The notes under the pieces: generated by a model
The model's input: the letters and a program-made list of their open reading frames with translations, nothing else
What the model was told of the DNA's origin: nothing
Databases searched by the model: none
Shown: positions 8,030 through 16,321 of the stretch, in pieces
How the letters are laid out: each line of letters opens with the position of its first letter
Position numbering within the stretch: position 1 is the first letter of the stretch
Assembly (NCBI RefSeq): GCF_002931555.1
Contig: NZ_PSTZ01000006.1
Span: forward strand, 1 to 64,000
DNA length: 64,000 nucleotides
Source: Pseudoclavibacter sp. RFBB5
GTDB taxonomy: Bacteria; Actinomycetota; Actinomycetes; Actinomycetales; Microbacteriaceae
Direction of reading: 5' to 3'
Position numbers and translations under genes: made by a program

Positions 8030-8059
8030 CGAATGGCTCCCCAACGCGGGAGCCATTCG
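8030..8059 (+). terminator. rplS terminator
   Basis: Perfect 12-bp stem CGAATGGCTCCC / GGGAGCCATTCG (8030-8041, 8048-8059), loop CAACGC, followed by TGTCGTT. It contains the upstream GTG that could otherwise be read as the lepB start, an argument for the shorter lepB. Confidence 0.8.
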
Positions 8060-8118
8060 TGTCGTTCCACACACTGACTGAGGGTTCCGCCACCGCGGAC
8101 CGACCGCGAGGGGGAGCC

Positions 8119-8997
8119 ATGGGCGACGCGAGTGCGCGCGACCTCCGCGCCCCATCCCACGGCAGACCGCCCCATGAGGGGCGGCACCGCCTCGGGCGAG
8201 CCGCACGGCCCGCTGGGCTCGGCTCCTCCGCGATCGCAGACGCGCCCATCCACGCCACCGGGCTCATCGCCGACGACGAGCCGGTTCCGGCGCCCAGTCG
8301 TGGTCTCGGCAAGGCCATGCTCTCGTTCGCGCGCGACCTGGTCATCGTCGCCGTCCTCGCGATCGTCATGTCGATGCTCATCAAGACGTTCCTGCTCCGA
8401 CCCTTCTACATCCCCTCGGCATCGATGAACGACACCCTCGTCGTCGAGGACCGAGTGCTCGTGAACCTGCTGGTCCCAGATCTGGTCGGCATCGAGCGCG
8501 GCGACATCGTCGTGTTCGAGGACCCGGGCGGATGGCTGCCCGTGGTCACGCCACCCGCCAAGTCGGGCTCGCAGGCGGCCGTCGATGGCGCGCTCGAGTT
8601 CGTCGGGTTGAAGCCCGAGGAGACGAGCAACCACCTCATCAAGCGTGTCATCGGCTTGCCTGGCGACGTCGTCTCCTGCTGCAACGAGTACGGGCAGGTG
8701 CTCATCAACGGGCTGCCGATCGGCGAGCCGTACCTGCTGCTCCAGGACGGTCAGGCCGCATCCGGAATGACGTTCGAGGTGACCGTGCCGGAAGGCCACC
8801 TGTGGGTCATGGGTGACAACCGCTACAACTCCGAGGACTCCCGCTACCACCAGGACGAGCCAGGGGGCGGCTTCGTGCCCGTCGACGACGTCGTCGGCAA
8901 GGCGTTCCTGCTCAACTGGCCGCTCGACAGATTCACGTTCCTCGGGAACTACCCAGAGGTCTTCGATCGCGTGCCCGAGCGGACGGACCAGGAGTGA
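8119..8997 (+). CDS. lepB: Signal peptidase I
   Basis: Membrane-bound serine protease (Ser-Lys dyad) that cleaves signal peptides of secreted proteins, several of which lie in this window. 292 residues from ATG 8119. A long, disordered cytoplasmic N-terminus of about 70 residues precedes one membrane helix (about 74-95). Then come the catalytic Ser in YIPSASMNDTL (about S102), the general-base Lys in LIKRVIGLPGD (about K175) and box E WVMGDNRYNSEDSR. ATG 8119 has a GAGGGGGA site; GTG 8059 lies inside the rplS terminator and is rejected. Its end overlaps rnhB by 4 nt. Confidence 0.94.
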   Translation: MGDASARDLRAPSHGRPPHEGRHRLGRAARPAGLGSSAIADAPIHATGLIADDEPVPAPSRGLGKAMLSFARDLVIVAVLAIVMSMLIKTFLLRPFYIPSASMNDTLVVEDRVLVNLLVPDLVGIERGDIVVFEDPGGWLPVVTPPAKSGSQAAVDGALEFVGLKPEETSNHLIKRVIGLPGDVVSCCNEYGQVLINGLPIGEPYLLLQDGQAASGMTFEVTVPEGHLWVMGDNRYNSEDSRYHQDEPGGGFVPVDDVVGKAFLLNWPLDRFTFLGNYPEVFDRVPERTDQE

Positions 8998-9647
8998 CCC
9001 CACCGGTCGACCCGACGCTCGAGCTCGAACGCGAGCTGCTGCTCACCGCCCCGGTCGTCATCGGCGTCGACGAGGTCGGGCGCGGCGCGATCGCCGGCCC
9101 GGTCGCGGTGGGCGCGTGTGCCATCGACGTCAGACGGATCGAGCTCACGGCGCCCGCTGGCGTGCGCGACTCGAAGCTGCTGAGCGCGAAGCGCCGACTC
9201 GAGGCGCGCGCTGGCATCGAGGCGTGGGCGATGGGCGTCGGCGTCGGCTACGCGAGCGCCATCGAGATCGACGAACGCGGCATCACGGCCTGCCTCGGGG
9301 CGGCCGCCAAGAGGGCCCTCGCCGAGCTGCACGCGATCGGGGTGCCGGTCGCGGATGCGGTGGTGCTGCTGGACGGCTCGCACGACTGGCTCTCTCCGTG
9401 CCTCTCGACGCCGCTGCGCGTCGTGGTGCGACCGAAAGCCGACCGCGACTGCACCTCAGTGGCCGCGGCCTCTGTGATCGCGAAGCTCGAGCGCGACGCC
9501 CTCATGGTCTCGGCTGCGGAAGCGCATCCCGAGTACCTGTGGGAGTCGAACAAGGGATACGGCAGCGCGGCCCACCTCGCGGCGATCGCGGCGACGGGTC
9601 CGAGCGAGCTCCACCGGCACACGTGGCTTCGGGCCGCGACCCCCTAG
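8994..9647 (+). CDS. rnhB: Ribonuclease HII
   Basis: Cleaves RNA in RNA-DNA hybrids and removes misincorporated ribonucleotides. Seen: VIGVDEVGRGAIAGPVAVGA with catalytic Asp-Glu (about residues 23-24), RDSKLLSAKRR, VVLLDGSHDWL with the third acidic residue, and CTSVAAASVIAK. 217 residues, normal. GTG 8994 overlaps the lepB stop in a GTGA arrangement, indicating translational coupling. lepB-rnhB-DUF2469 is a conserved actinobacterial order. Confidence 0.95.
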   Translation: MTPPVDPTLELERELLLTAPVVIGVDEVGRGAIAGPVAVGACAIDVRRIELTAPAGVRDSKLLSAKRRLEARAGIEAWAMGVGVGYASAIEIDERGITACLGAAAKRALAELHAIGVPVADAVVLLDGSHDWLSPCLSTPLRVVVRPKADRDCTSVAAASVIAKLERDALMVSAAEAHPEYLWESNKGYGSAAHLAAIAATGPSELHRHTWLRAATP

Positions 9648-9650
9648 ACT
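9645..9650 (+). promoter_or_regulatory. Candidate -10 of the DUF2469 gene
   Basis: TAGACT nine bases before ATG 9660, overlapping the end of rnhB. Suggests an additional near-leaderless transcript. Confidence 0.35.
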
Positions 9651-9659
9651 GGGCGGATC

Positions 9660-9983
9660 ATGGACGACGAGAATTTCGACGATTACGAGCGCGAGCAGGA
9701 GCTCTCCCTGTTTCGCGAGTACCGCGACGTCGCGGGGCAGTTCAAGTACGTGATCGAGACCGAACGCCGCTTCTACCTCGCGAACAGCGTGGACCTGGTC
9801 AGGCGCGACACCGAGCACGACTTCTACTTCGAGCTCACGATGAAGGACGTCTGGGTCTGGGACATCTACCGCTCCGACCGCTTCGTGAAGCAGGTTCGAG
9901 TGCTGACGTTCAAGGACGTCAACGTCGAGGAGACCGGTTCGAAGGAGTTCGAGCTCCCCAAGGAGCTCGCACTCGACGAGTAG
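9660..9983 (+). CDS. DUF2469 family protein
   Basis: 107-residue, highly acidic cytoplasmic protein found almost only in actinobacteria directly after rnhB. Seen: MDDENFDDYEREQELSLFRE, FKYVIETERRFYLANSVDL and YFELTMKDVWVWDIYR, matching this family as I recall it. No catalytic motif is evident and its function is unknown. Conservation of the position next to RNase HII suggests a link to nucleic-acid maintenance or translation, which is inference only. No membrane segment or signal peptide. Confidence 0.88.
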   Translation: MDDENFDDYEREQELSLFREYRDVAGQFKYVIETERRFYLANSVDLVRRDTEHDFYFELTMKDVWVWDIYRSDRFVKQVRVLTFKDVNVEETGSKEFELPKELALDE

Positions 9984-10073
9984 CGCGGACGGGCTCCGGA
10001 GGGCACTCGCGCTCGAGCGGACGCGACGCGCCGCCTGAACGCCGATGTCGGTGGTTCGTGGGAGCCTCATGGG

Positions 10074-12173
10074 GTGACAGACACGACGATTCCCGAGGCC
10101 ACCGCGGCCGCCGCAACCCAGATCCTCCGGGCCCTGGTCGGCCGAGACGACGCAGTCTTCCACGACGGGCAGCTCGAGGCGATCTCGGCGATCGTCGATG
10201 AGCGGAGGCGAGTCCTCGTCGTGCAGCGCACGGGCTGGGGCAAATCGGCCGTCTACTTCATCGCGAGCCTCATGCTGCGCGCCAGGGGAGCGGGCCCGAC
10301 CATCCTCATCTCGCCGCTGCTCGCGCTCATGCGCGACCAGGTGGAGGCCGCGAGCCGGGCGGGGGTCCGCGCTGTGTCGATGTCGTCGGCGAACGCGCAC
10401 GAGTGGGCGAGCATCCGCGAGCAGCTGGCGGCCGACGAGATCGACGTGCTGCTCGTCTCGCCCGAGCGGCTCAACAACCCCGAGTTCAGAGACACGCAAC
10501 TGCCCGAGCTCTTGGCACGCACAGGCCTCGTGGTGGTCGACGAGGCGCACTGCATCTCCGACTGGGGCCATGACTTCCGCCCCGACTACCGACGCATCGC
10601 GTCGCTGATCTCCGGTCTGGGCGCCGACATCCCCGTGCTCGCGACGACCGCGACCGCGAACGAGCGCGTGGTGCACGACATCGAGGAGCAGCTCGGCCGC
10701 AGCGGCATCCTGACCATCCGCGGCCCGCTCGCCCGTGCGAGCCTGCGCCTCGGCGTGCTGCGGCTCGGCAACGCCCGTGAGCGACTCGCCTGGCTGCTGC
10801 AGCACCTCGACGAGCTCCCGGGGTCCGGCATCATCTACACCCTCACCGTGGCTGGCGCCGAAGACACATCAGCGGCGCTCCGCGAGGCGGGCATCCACGC
10901 GCCCGCGTACACGGGCAAGACCGACCCAGACGAGCGCGAGCGCCTCGAGGGCGCGCTCAAGCGCAACGAGGTCAAGGCGCTCGTCGCGACGAGTGCGCTC
11001 GGCATGGGCTTCGACAAACCCGACCTGGGTTTCGTGGTGCACCTCGGCGCACCGTCGTCACCTGTGGCCTACTACCAGCAGGTGGGCCGTGCCGGGCGAT
11101 CAAGCGCCTCCGCCGACGTGCTGCTCCTGCCAGGTGAGGAGGACCGTGCCATCTGGGAGTACTTCGCGACGGTCTCCATGCCAGACGAGGAGCGCGCCCA
11201 GGCGGTACTCGGCGCGCTCGGAGGTTCGCCCAGGTCGACGGTCGCGCTCGAGTCTGCGGTCGACCTCCGCCGGTCGCGCCTCGAGCTGCTGCTGAAGGTG
11301 CTCGATGTCGACGGCGCCGTGCGGCGCGAGCAGGGCGGCTGGGTCTCCACCGGGCAGGCGTGGAACTACGACGGCGACCGCTACTCGCGCATCGCCGCGG
11401 CTCGGTCCGCGGAGGCACAGGCCATGATCGACTACGAGCGCACCGAGGGCTGCCGCATGGAGTTCCTGCAGCGACAGCTCGACGACTCGACTGCCGCCCC
11501 GTGCGGGCGCTGCGACAACTGCGCGGGCATCTGGTTCGACGCGACGACGGACGCCGCGGTGCAGGCGAGGGCCGGTGCCGCGCTCGACCGTGTCGGCGCG
11601 GACATCGCGCCGCGACGGCAGTGGCCGAGCGGCATGGCTAGCCTCGGCGTCGACCTCAAGGGGCGCATCCCGAAAGAGCAGCAGGCGGCCGAGGGGCGCG
11701 TGCTCGCGCGGCTCAGCGACCTCGGCTGGGGTGGGCCGCTGCGCGAGCTGTTCGCTGCTGCCGGCCCGGAGACGACCGTGACGGGGCCGCTCCTGCAGGC
11801 CTGCATCCGCATCCTCTCGGAGTGGAAGTGGGACGCGCGCCCGCAGGCCGTTGCTTTCGTCCCATCGCGCTCGAGGCCCAGGTTGAGCGCGTCGCTTGCC
11901 GAAGGCATCGCGGAGGCGGGCCGCCTGCCCCTTCTCGGCTCCCTGGACCTGGTCCGCGGCGGGCCGGCCGGTCAGCCTGGAGGGAACAGCGCGTTCCGGC
12001 TCTCGAACGTCGAGGGCCGGTTCTCGGCAGGCTCGCTTGAGGTCCCGGCGGGGCCCGTGCTCCTCATCGATGACTTCGTCGACAGCGGCTGGACGATGAC
12101 GGTGTGCGCGCGCGAGCTTCGTCTCGCCGGGGCGAGCGCCGTGCTGCCGCTGGCCCTCGCGCAGAAGGGCTGA
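10074..12173 (+). CDS. RecQ-like ATP-dependent DNA helicase with C-terminal phosphoribosyltransferase-like domain
   Basis: 699 residues. Residues about 30-400 are a superfamily-2 RecQ helicase: Walker A TGWGKSAV (about 59), DEAH box VVDEAHCISDWGHDFRPDY, motif III ATTATAN and motif VI QQVGRAGRS. A RecQ-type zinc module follows (CRMEFLQRQLDD, then CGRCDNC, about 461-487). No HRDC domain is visible. The C-terminal 110 residues resemble a ComF-type phosphoribosyltransferase: VPSRSRPRLSASLAEGI and the PRPP-loop-like VLLIDDFVDSGWTMT (about 662). Start GTG 10074. It lies upstream of yraN-comM-dprA on the same strand, suggesting a role in DNA recombination or uptake. ATP-driven 3'-5' unwinding is expected; whether the PRTase part is catalytic is unknown. 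Confidence 0.87.
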   Translation: MTDTTIPEATAAAATQILRALVGRDDAVFHDGQLEAISAIVDERRRVLVVQRTGWGKSAVYFIASLMLRARGAGPTILISPLLALMRDQVEAASRAGVRAVSMSSANAHEWASIREQLAADEIDVLLVSPERLNNPEFRDTQLPELLARTGLVVVDEAHCISDWGHDFRPDYRRIASLISGLGADIPVLATTATANERVVHDIEEQLGRSGILTIRGPLARASLRLGVLRLGNARERLAWLLQHLDELPGSGIIYTLTVAGAEDTSAALREAGIHAPAYTGKTDPDERERLEGALKRNEVKALVATSALGMGFDKPDLGFVVHLGAPSSPVAYYQQVGRAGRSSASADVLLLPGEEDRAIWEYFATVSMPDEERAQAVLGALGGSPRSTVALESAVDLRRSRLELLLKVLDVDGAVRREQGGWVSTGQAWNYDGDRYSRIAAARSAEAQAMIDYERTEGCRMEFLQRQLDDSTAAPCGRCDNCAGIWFDATTDAAVQARAGAALDRVGADIAPRRQWPSGMASLGVDLKGRIPKEQQAAEGRVLARLSDLGWGGPLRELFAAAGPETTVTGPLLQACIRILSEWKWDARPQAVAFVPSRSRPRLSASLAEGIAEAGRLPLLGSLDLVRGGPAGQPGGNSAFRLSNVEGRFSAGSLEVPAGPVLLIDDFVDSGWTMTVCARELRLAGASAVLPLALAQKG

Positions 12174-12249
12174 GCCGGGGCCCGACTGCAGCCGGGCTTG
12201 TTCTCGGGTGCCCCCGAGCAGGGCTGGGGGCGACCGCGTCCCTCTGACG

Positions 12250-12270
12250 CCGACGTCTCCCGGACGTCGG
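12250..12270 (+). terminator. Weak hairpin after the helicase gene
   Basis: 8-bp stem CCGACGTC / GACGTCGG with a 5-nt loop, 77 bp after the helicase stop. No U-tract. The rest of the 241-bp gap before yraN (12174-12414) shows no clear promoter hexamers to me. Confidence 0.35.
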
Positions 12271-12414
12271 GACGCTGCCGAAGCCACTGCCCCGTTGCCG
12301 TGCCGCACTCTGCTGACGTCGTGACTGTGGGCAAGAGGTTGTCCACACCGTCCCTCCTCGTCGCTGGTCGGACGCTCGTGGCGGGTCAGACTCCCGGCAA
12401 GGGAGGTGGTGCGG

Positions 12415-12774
12415 ATGCGTGCCAAGGATCAGCTGGGGCGGCTCGGAGAGAATCTCGCGACCGCGTACCTGGAGGAGCACGGCCACGACGTGGTGGAGCG
12501 GAACTGGCGCTGTCGGGAGGGCGAGATCGACATCGTCTCGCGGCAGGGCGGGTACATCGTCTTCACGGAGGTGAAGGCGAGGCGTTCGACCGCGGCGGGG
12601 CATCCGCTCGAGGCGATCACGCCCGTGAAGCTCGCGCGCATGCGGAGACTCGCGGGGCTCTGGATGCTCGCGCATCCCGATGAGCGCGGCGCGATGCGCC
12701 TCGACGTGGTCGCGGTGGTCGCACCGCACGACCGAGCGCCCAATGTGGAGCACGTTGCTGGGGTCGGCGCGTGA
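12415..12774 (+). CDS. YraN/UPF0102 family nuclease-fold protein
   Basis: 119 residues. Members have a restriction-endonuclease-like fold; function is uncertain, with a proposed role in DNA processing. Seen: GRLGENLATAYLEEHGHDV, NWRCREGEIDIVSRQGGYIVF with the GEIDI motif, and TEVKARRS, giving the E-(x)n-D-(x)n-E-x-K nuclease-like pattern. Start is ATG 12415 with GGGAGG eight bases upstream (12401-12406); the GTG at 12406 lies within this ribosome site. Overlaps comM by 4 nt, in the standard yraN-comM-dprA order. Confidence 0.9.
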   Translation: MRAKDQLGRLGENLATAYLEEHGHDVVERNWRCREGEIDIVSRQGGYIVFTEVKARRSTAAGHPLEAITPVKLARMRRLAGLWMLAHPDERGAMRLDVVAVVAPHDRAPNVEHVAGVGA

Positions 12775-14414
12775 CGCAGGGCACGGTCGGCCACTCGGTG
12801 GCGATCGCGCTCGAGGGGCTCGGAGGCGAGCTCGTCGAGGTCGAGACGCAGATCAGCCCCGGCCTGCCGTTCTTCAAGCTCGTCGGGCTGCCCGACACCT
12901 CGCTCGGGGAAGCGCGCGAGCGAGTCCGAGCCGCGCTGCAGAGCTCCGGATGCCCGCTGCCGGCCAGCCGAGTCATCACGAACATGTACCCGGCATCGCT
13001 GCGCAAGCACGGCGCCGGGTTCGACCTCGCGATCGCCGTCTCGTTCCTGGCCGCGGCGGGCATCATCTCAGCAGAATCGCCGACCAGGGCCGTGCACATC
13101 GGGGAGCTCTCGTTGACGGGGCAGGTCAGGGCGGTCGTCGGCGTCCTGCCGGCCGTCGCCGCCGCCAGGGCCGCGGGGTTCGACACCGTGGTCGTGCCGG
13201 CAGACTCGAAAGCCGAGGCGGAGCTCGTCGAGGACATCCGCGTGGTCGCCGTCGCCTCGCTCCGGGCCGTCGCGCTGCACTACGGCGCGGACGCCGACGA
13301 CCTCACGGAGGAGCTGGCGTATCCCTCCAGCCCCGCAGCCAGGTCCACCGCACGGGAAGAGCAGCCAGGCGACAGCACCCGCCCGCACCAGCACCTGCAG
13401 CAGCACGAGCAGGACACGGCGCTCGACCTCTCCGACGTCGTCGGCAACGAAGCGGCCGTGCGCACCCTCGTCATCGCCGCAGCCGGCGGCCACCACCTGC
13501 TGATGCTCGGGCCACCAGGCGCAGGCAAGACCATGCTGGCGGAGCGACTGCCGGGCATCCTGCCCGATCTCGAACCTGAGGCGGCCGTCACGCTTGCCGC
13601 GGTTCGCTCGCTCCGCGGCATTCCGCTCTCAGCGCGCCTCGACCGCCGGCCGCCGTTCGAAGCGCCGCACCACACGGCTTCGACGGTCGCGCTGCTCGGA
13701 GGCGGCAGCGGCATGATCCGCCCAGGCGCCATCTCCCTCGCGACGGGCGGAGTGCTCTTCCTCGACGAGGCGCCGGAGTTCTCGCGCCACACGCTCGATT
13801 CGATGCGGCAGCCACTCGAGAACGGCGTCATCGAGATCCATCGTGCGCAGGGGAGGGCCGCCTACCCGGCCGAGATGCAGCTCGTGCTGGCCGCGAACCC
13901 CTGCCCCTGCGGCAACCACGGCGACCCAGACGCCGATTGCCGCTGCGACGCATCCGCACCTCGACGCTACCTCGCTCGCCTCTCCGGTCCGCTGCTCGAC
14001 CGCATCGACCTGCAGCTGCGCGTCGAGCGGGTCTCCGCGGCCCGCGCCCGGCTCGTCGACCATGAGGCGCAGCTCGAAGAACCCGGCAGCTCCACAGCAC
14101 GATCGACCACCAGCACCGCCGATGCGCGGGAAATGGTCCGCCTCGCCAGGGAGCGCGCACGCCAGCGCCTGGCCGCCACGCCCTGGAGCATCAACGCCCG
14201 AGTCATCTCACGATGGCTCCGAACTCCGGCCAACCGCCCGGCGCGAGAGGCGTACGCGCCGCTCGCGGTTGCGCTCGAGCGCGGGCAGGTCACCATGCGC
14301 GGGCACGACCGTGTGCTCCGGGTCGCCTGGACGATCGCGGACCTCGCCGGGGTTCCTCGCCCCGAACTCCAACACGTCCAGGAGGCACTCTCCTACCGAA
14401 TCAGACTGGGGTAG
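12771..14414 (+). CDS. comM: Mg-chelatase-like AAA+ ATPase ComM/YifB
   Basis: Hexameric AAA+ helicase that promotes branch migration when transforming single-stranded DNA is integrated. 547 residues, slightly longer than the usual 505-510 because of a linker rich in Gln and His (RPHQHLQQHEQD, about 205). N-terminal Lon-protease-like ChlI domain (LVGLPDTSLGEARERVRAAL, GAGFDLAIAVSFLAA), Walker A GPPGAGKTMLA (about residue 245), Walker B LFLDEAPEFS, zinc/Cys cluster NPCPCGNHGDPDADCRC, and a C-terminal helical lid. GTG 12771 overlaps yraN; dprA starts 6 nt downstream. Confidence 0.94.
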   Translation: MTQGTVGHSVAIALEGLGGELVEVETQISPGLPFFKLVGLPDTSLGEARERVRAALQSSGCPLPASRVITNMYPASLRKHGAGFDLAIAVSFLAAAGIISAESPTRAVHIGELSLTGQVRAVVGVLPAVAAARAAGFDTVVVPADSKAEAELVEDIRVVAVASLRAVALHYGADADDLTEELAYPSSPAARSTAREEQPGDSTRPHQHLQQHEQDTALDLSDVVGNEAAVRTLVIAAAGGHHLLMLGPPGAGKTMLAERLPGILPDLEPEAAVTLAAVRSLRGIPLSARLDRRPPFEAPHHTASTVALLGGGSGMIRPGAISLATGGVLFLDEAPEFSRHTLDSMRQPLENGVIEIHRAQGRAAYPAEMQLVLAANPCPCGNHGDPDADCRCDASAPRRYLARLSGPLLDRIDLQLRVERVSAARARLVDHEAQLEEPGSSTARSTTSTADAREMVRLARERARQRLAATPWSINARVISRWLRTPANRPAREAYAPLAVALERGQVTMRGHDRVLRVAWTIADLAGVPRPELQHVQEALSYRIRLG

Positions 14415-14420
14415 CTCGCC

Positions 14421-15743
14421 GTGCACACACCGTTCGAACCAGGCACCCACCAGTCCTCCGCAGCCGCGGAAGGGCCCCGTCACGGTCGGCCTGACGTCGA
14501 CCAGATGCGCGCGGCGCTCTCGGGGGTGAGCAGGCCTGGCACCGACGCGACGAGGGACGACGAGGTGCGAGCCCGCATCGCGCAGCTCGCCTGGTCGTGC
14601 ACCGTCGAACCAGGCGATGCCACTGCGGGGCTCCTCCTCGGAGCGCTCGGGCCAGTCGCGGCTCTCGACGCCGTCACCTCGGGTGCGCTGCTGCAGCGTG
14701 CCAGGGAGCGCGGATCCGGGGCGGGGATCCCACTCGCCGACCTCGCCTCCGCCCTCGAGCGATGGCGAGATCGCCTCGATATCGACCGGACCTTGGCCAT
14801 CTTGCGGAACTCCGCGAAACTCGGGGTGCTGGCCGTGCTTCCGGGCGACCCGGAGTGGCCGACGCAGCTCGATGACCTCGGACCGCATGCCCCGTGCGCG
14901 CTCTGGGTGCGCGGCTCCGTCGACACCCTTCGCCAGCTCGCCCCCTCAGTGGCCCTCGTCGGAGCCCGAGCCTCGACCACGTACGGCGAAGAAGTCACCG
15001 TGCGGCTCGCGAGCGGGCTCGCGAACCGCGGCTACGCGCTCGTCTCCGGCGGGGCGTACGGCATCGACGCAGTCGCTCACCGCGTCGCGCTCGCGGAAGA
15101 CGCCACGACGGTCGCGGTGCTGGCGGGCGGCCCGGATCGGCTCTACCCGCAGGGCAACCGTGCGCTGCTCGAGCGCATCATCGCGCAGGGTGCGCTGGTC
15201 TCGGAGCTGCCGGTCGGCCAGGCGCCCACCCGGTGGAGGTTCCTCCAGCGCAACCGGATCATCAGCGCCCTCGCCTCCGCCACGGTCGTGGTCGAGGCGG
15301 GCCGTCGCTCTGGTGCCGCCAACACGGCCGCCCACACGCTCACACTCGGACGACCACTCGGTGCGGTGCCCGGCCCCGTCACGAGCGCGGCATCCGTGGG
15401 CTGCCATCGTCTGCTCCGAGAAACGGACGCGACGCTCATCACCTCCGTCGACGACATCGTCGAGATGCTCGGACAGAGCCAGACTGCTGAGCTGGCGCTG
15501 CCGGACGGCGCTTCGTGGCCAGGGGAGCGCGGCTCAGTCGCGGACGTCAGCGAGCGACTCTCCTCCAACGCCGTTCGCGCGAAAGACGCACTGCGAGTCG
15601 CAAGACCGCAGCGCATCGACGCCGTCGGCTCTTCGGCCGGGCTCACCACAGCCGAGACCGCCGCGGGGCTCGCCGAGCTCGAGATTCATCAGCTCGCTCG
15701 CGAGACGCCCGCCGGATGGGTGAAAGCGCCGAACACGAGGTGA
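14421..15743 (+). CDS. dprA: DNA-processing protein DprA (Smf)
   Basis: Binds incoming single-stranded DNA and loads RecA during transformation. 440 residues with an N-terminal SAM-like helical region, then the Rossmann fold: SVALVGARASTTYGEE (about 178), GYALVSGGAYGIDAVAHR (about 205), RNRIISALASATVVVEAG (about 278) and GAVPGPVTSAASVGCHRLL. A C-terminal winged-helix remnant (SSAGLTTAETAAGLAELE) matches the Z-DNA-like DprA C-domain. GTG 14421 is 6 nt after the comM stop. The canonical next gene, xerC, is displaced by the MarR/MMPL pair. Confidence 0.93.
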   Translation: MHTPFEPGTHQSSAAAEGPRHGRPDVDQMRAALSGVSRPGTDATRDDEVRARIAQLAWSCTVEPGDATAGLLLGALGPVAALDAVTSGALLQRARERGSGAGIPLADLASALERWRDRLDIDRTLAILRNSAKLGVLAVLPGDPEWPTQLDDLGPHAPCALWVRGSVDTLRQLAPSVALVGARASTTYGEEVTVRLASGLANRGYALVSGGAYGIDAVAHRVALAEDATTVAVLAGGPDRLYPQGNRALLERIIAQGALVSELPVGQAPTRWRFLQRNRIISALASATVVVEAGRRSGAANTAAHTLTLGRPLGAVPGPVTSAASVGCHRLLRETDATLITSVDDIVEMLGQSQTAELALPDGASWPGERGSVADVSERLSSNAVRAKDALRVARPQRIDAVGSSAGLTTAETAAGLAELEIHQLARETPAGWVKAPNTR

Positions 15744-15785
15744 TGACGGGGCGTCGGATGCCCCCGGCCCCCTGGGCAGTCGTGG

Positions 15786-16265
15786 TCAGCGCGGCGGCTG
15801 CAGGTGCTCGCGGTAGCTCGACACGACGCCCTGCAGGTAGCGGACGATGACCTCGCGCTCGCCTTCATCGAACTCCTGGGCAACCGAGTCGATGTCCATG
15901 ATCATCGGCGCGAGCAGGCCGCGAGCCTTCGCCGTCGACCCCTCGTCGGGCACGACGAGCACACCGCGACGGTCGCTGGGGTTCGGCTCCCGGCGCACAT
16001 GCCCCGCCTTCACGAGCCGATCGACCACGACGGTCACCGCGGCAGTCGTGATGCCCAGCCTCCGAGCTATGTCGGACGGCGTGAGATGACCCGACGAGAT
16101 GAGGTGCTGCATGGCGACCAGATCGGTGTGATTCACGTCGAGTTCCTTCGCGACGACCACCTCGTACTCGTCCGAGATCGTGAGGATCTCGCGCAGCAGC
16201 GCCGTCGACTCATGGACGCGCGGAAACGCGCGACCCCGCTCATCCCCGGATTGCATGACATCCAT
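15786..16265 (-). CDS. MarR-family transcriptional regulator
   Basis: 159-residue winged-helix regulator, divergent from an MMPL exporter whose expression it probably controls. Seen: NHTDLVAMQHLISSGHLTPSDIARRLG leading into the recognition helix TTAAVTVVVDRLVKAGHV, and wing NPSDRRGVLV (the DRR motif of MarR proteins, about residue 99). MarR dimers usually bind palindromes and are released by small ligands. ATG 16265 is at the edge of a 36-bp AT-rich divergent region containing TTAGCTAA and GCTAAG repeats. A second ATG nine bases in is possible. Confidence 0.88.
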   Translation of the reverse strand: MDVMQSGDERGRAFPRVHESTALLREILTISDEYEVVVAKELDVNHTDLVAMQHLISSGHLTPSDIARRLGITTAAVTVVVDRLVKAGHVRREPNPSDRRGVLVVPDEGSTAKARGLLAPMIMDIDSVAQEFDEGEREVIVRYLQGVVSSYREHLQPPR

Positions 16266-16300
16266 CCTAACGCTAAGTTAGCTAAGCAAATTGATTACTA
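16266..16300. promoter_or_regulatory. AT-rich divergent promoter/operator between marR-like and MMPL genes
   Basis: Contains GCTAAG twice (16272-16277, 16281-16286), the perfect palindrome TTAGCTAA (16278-16285) and TTGATTACTA. The low GC stands out sharply. A likely MarR binding site overlapping both promoters. Confidence 0.55.
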
Positions 16301-16321
16301 GTGGATTTAGGCGGTTCGACC

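Noticed and set aside
8059-8118. N-terminal extension of lepB from GTG 8059
   Set aside because: The GTG is the last base pair of the rplS terminator stem; ATG 8119 has a strong ribosome site.
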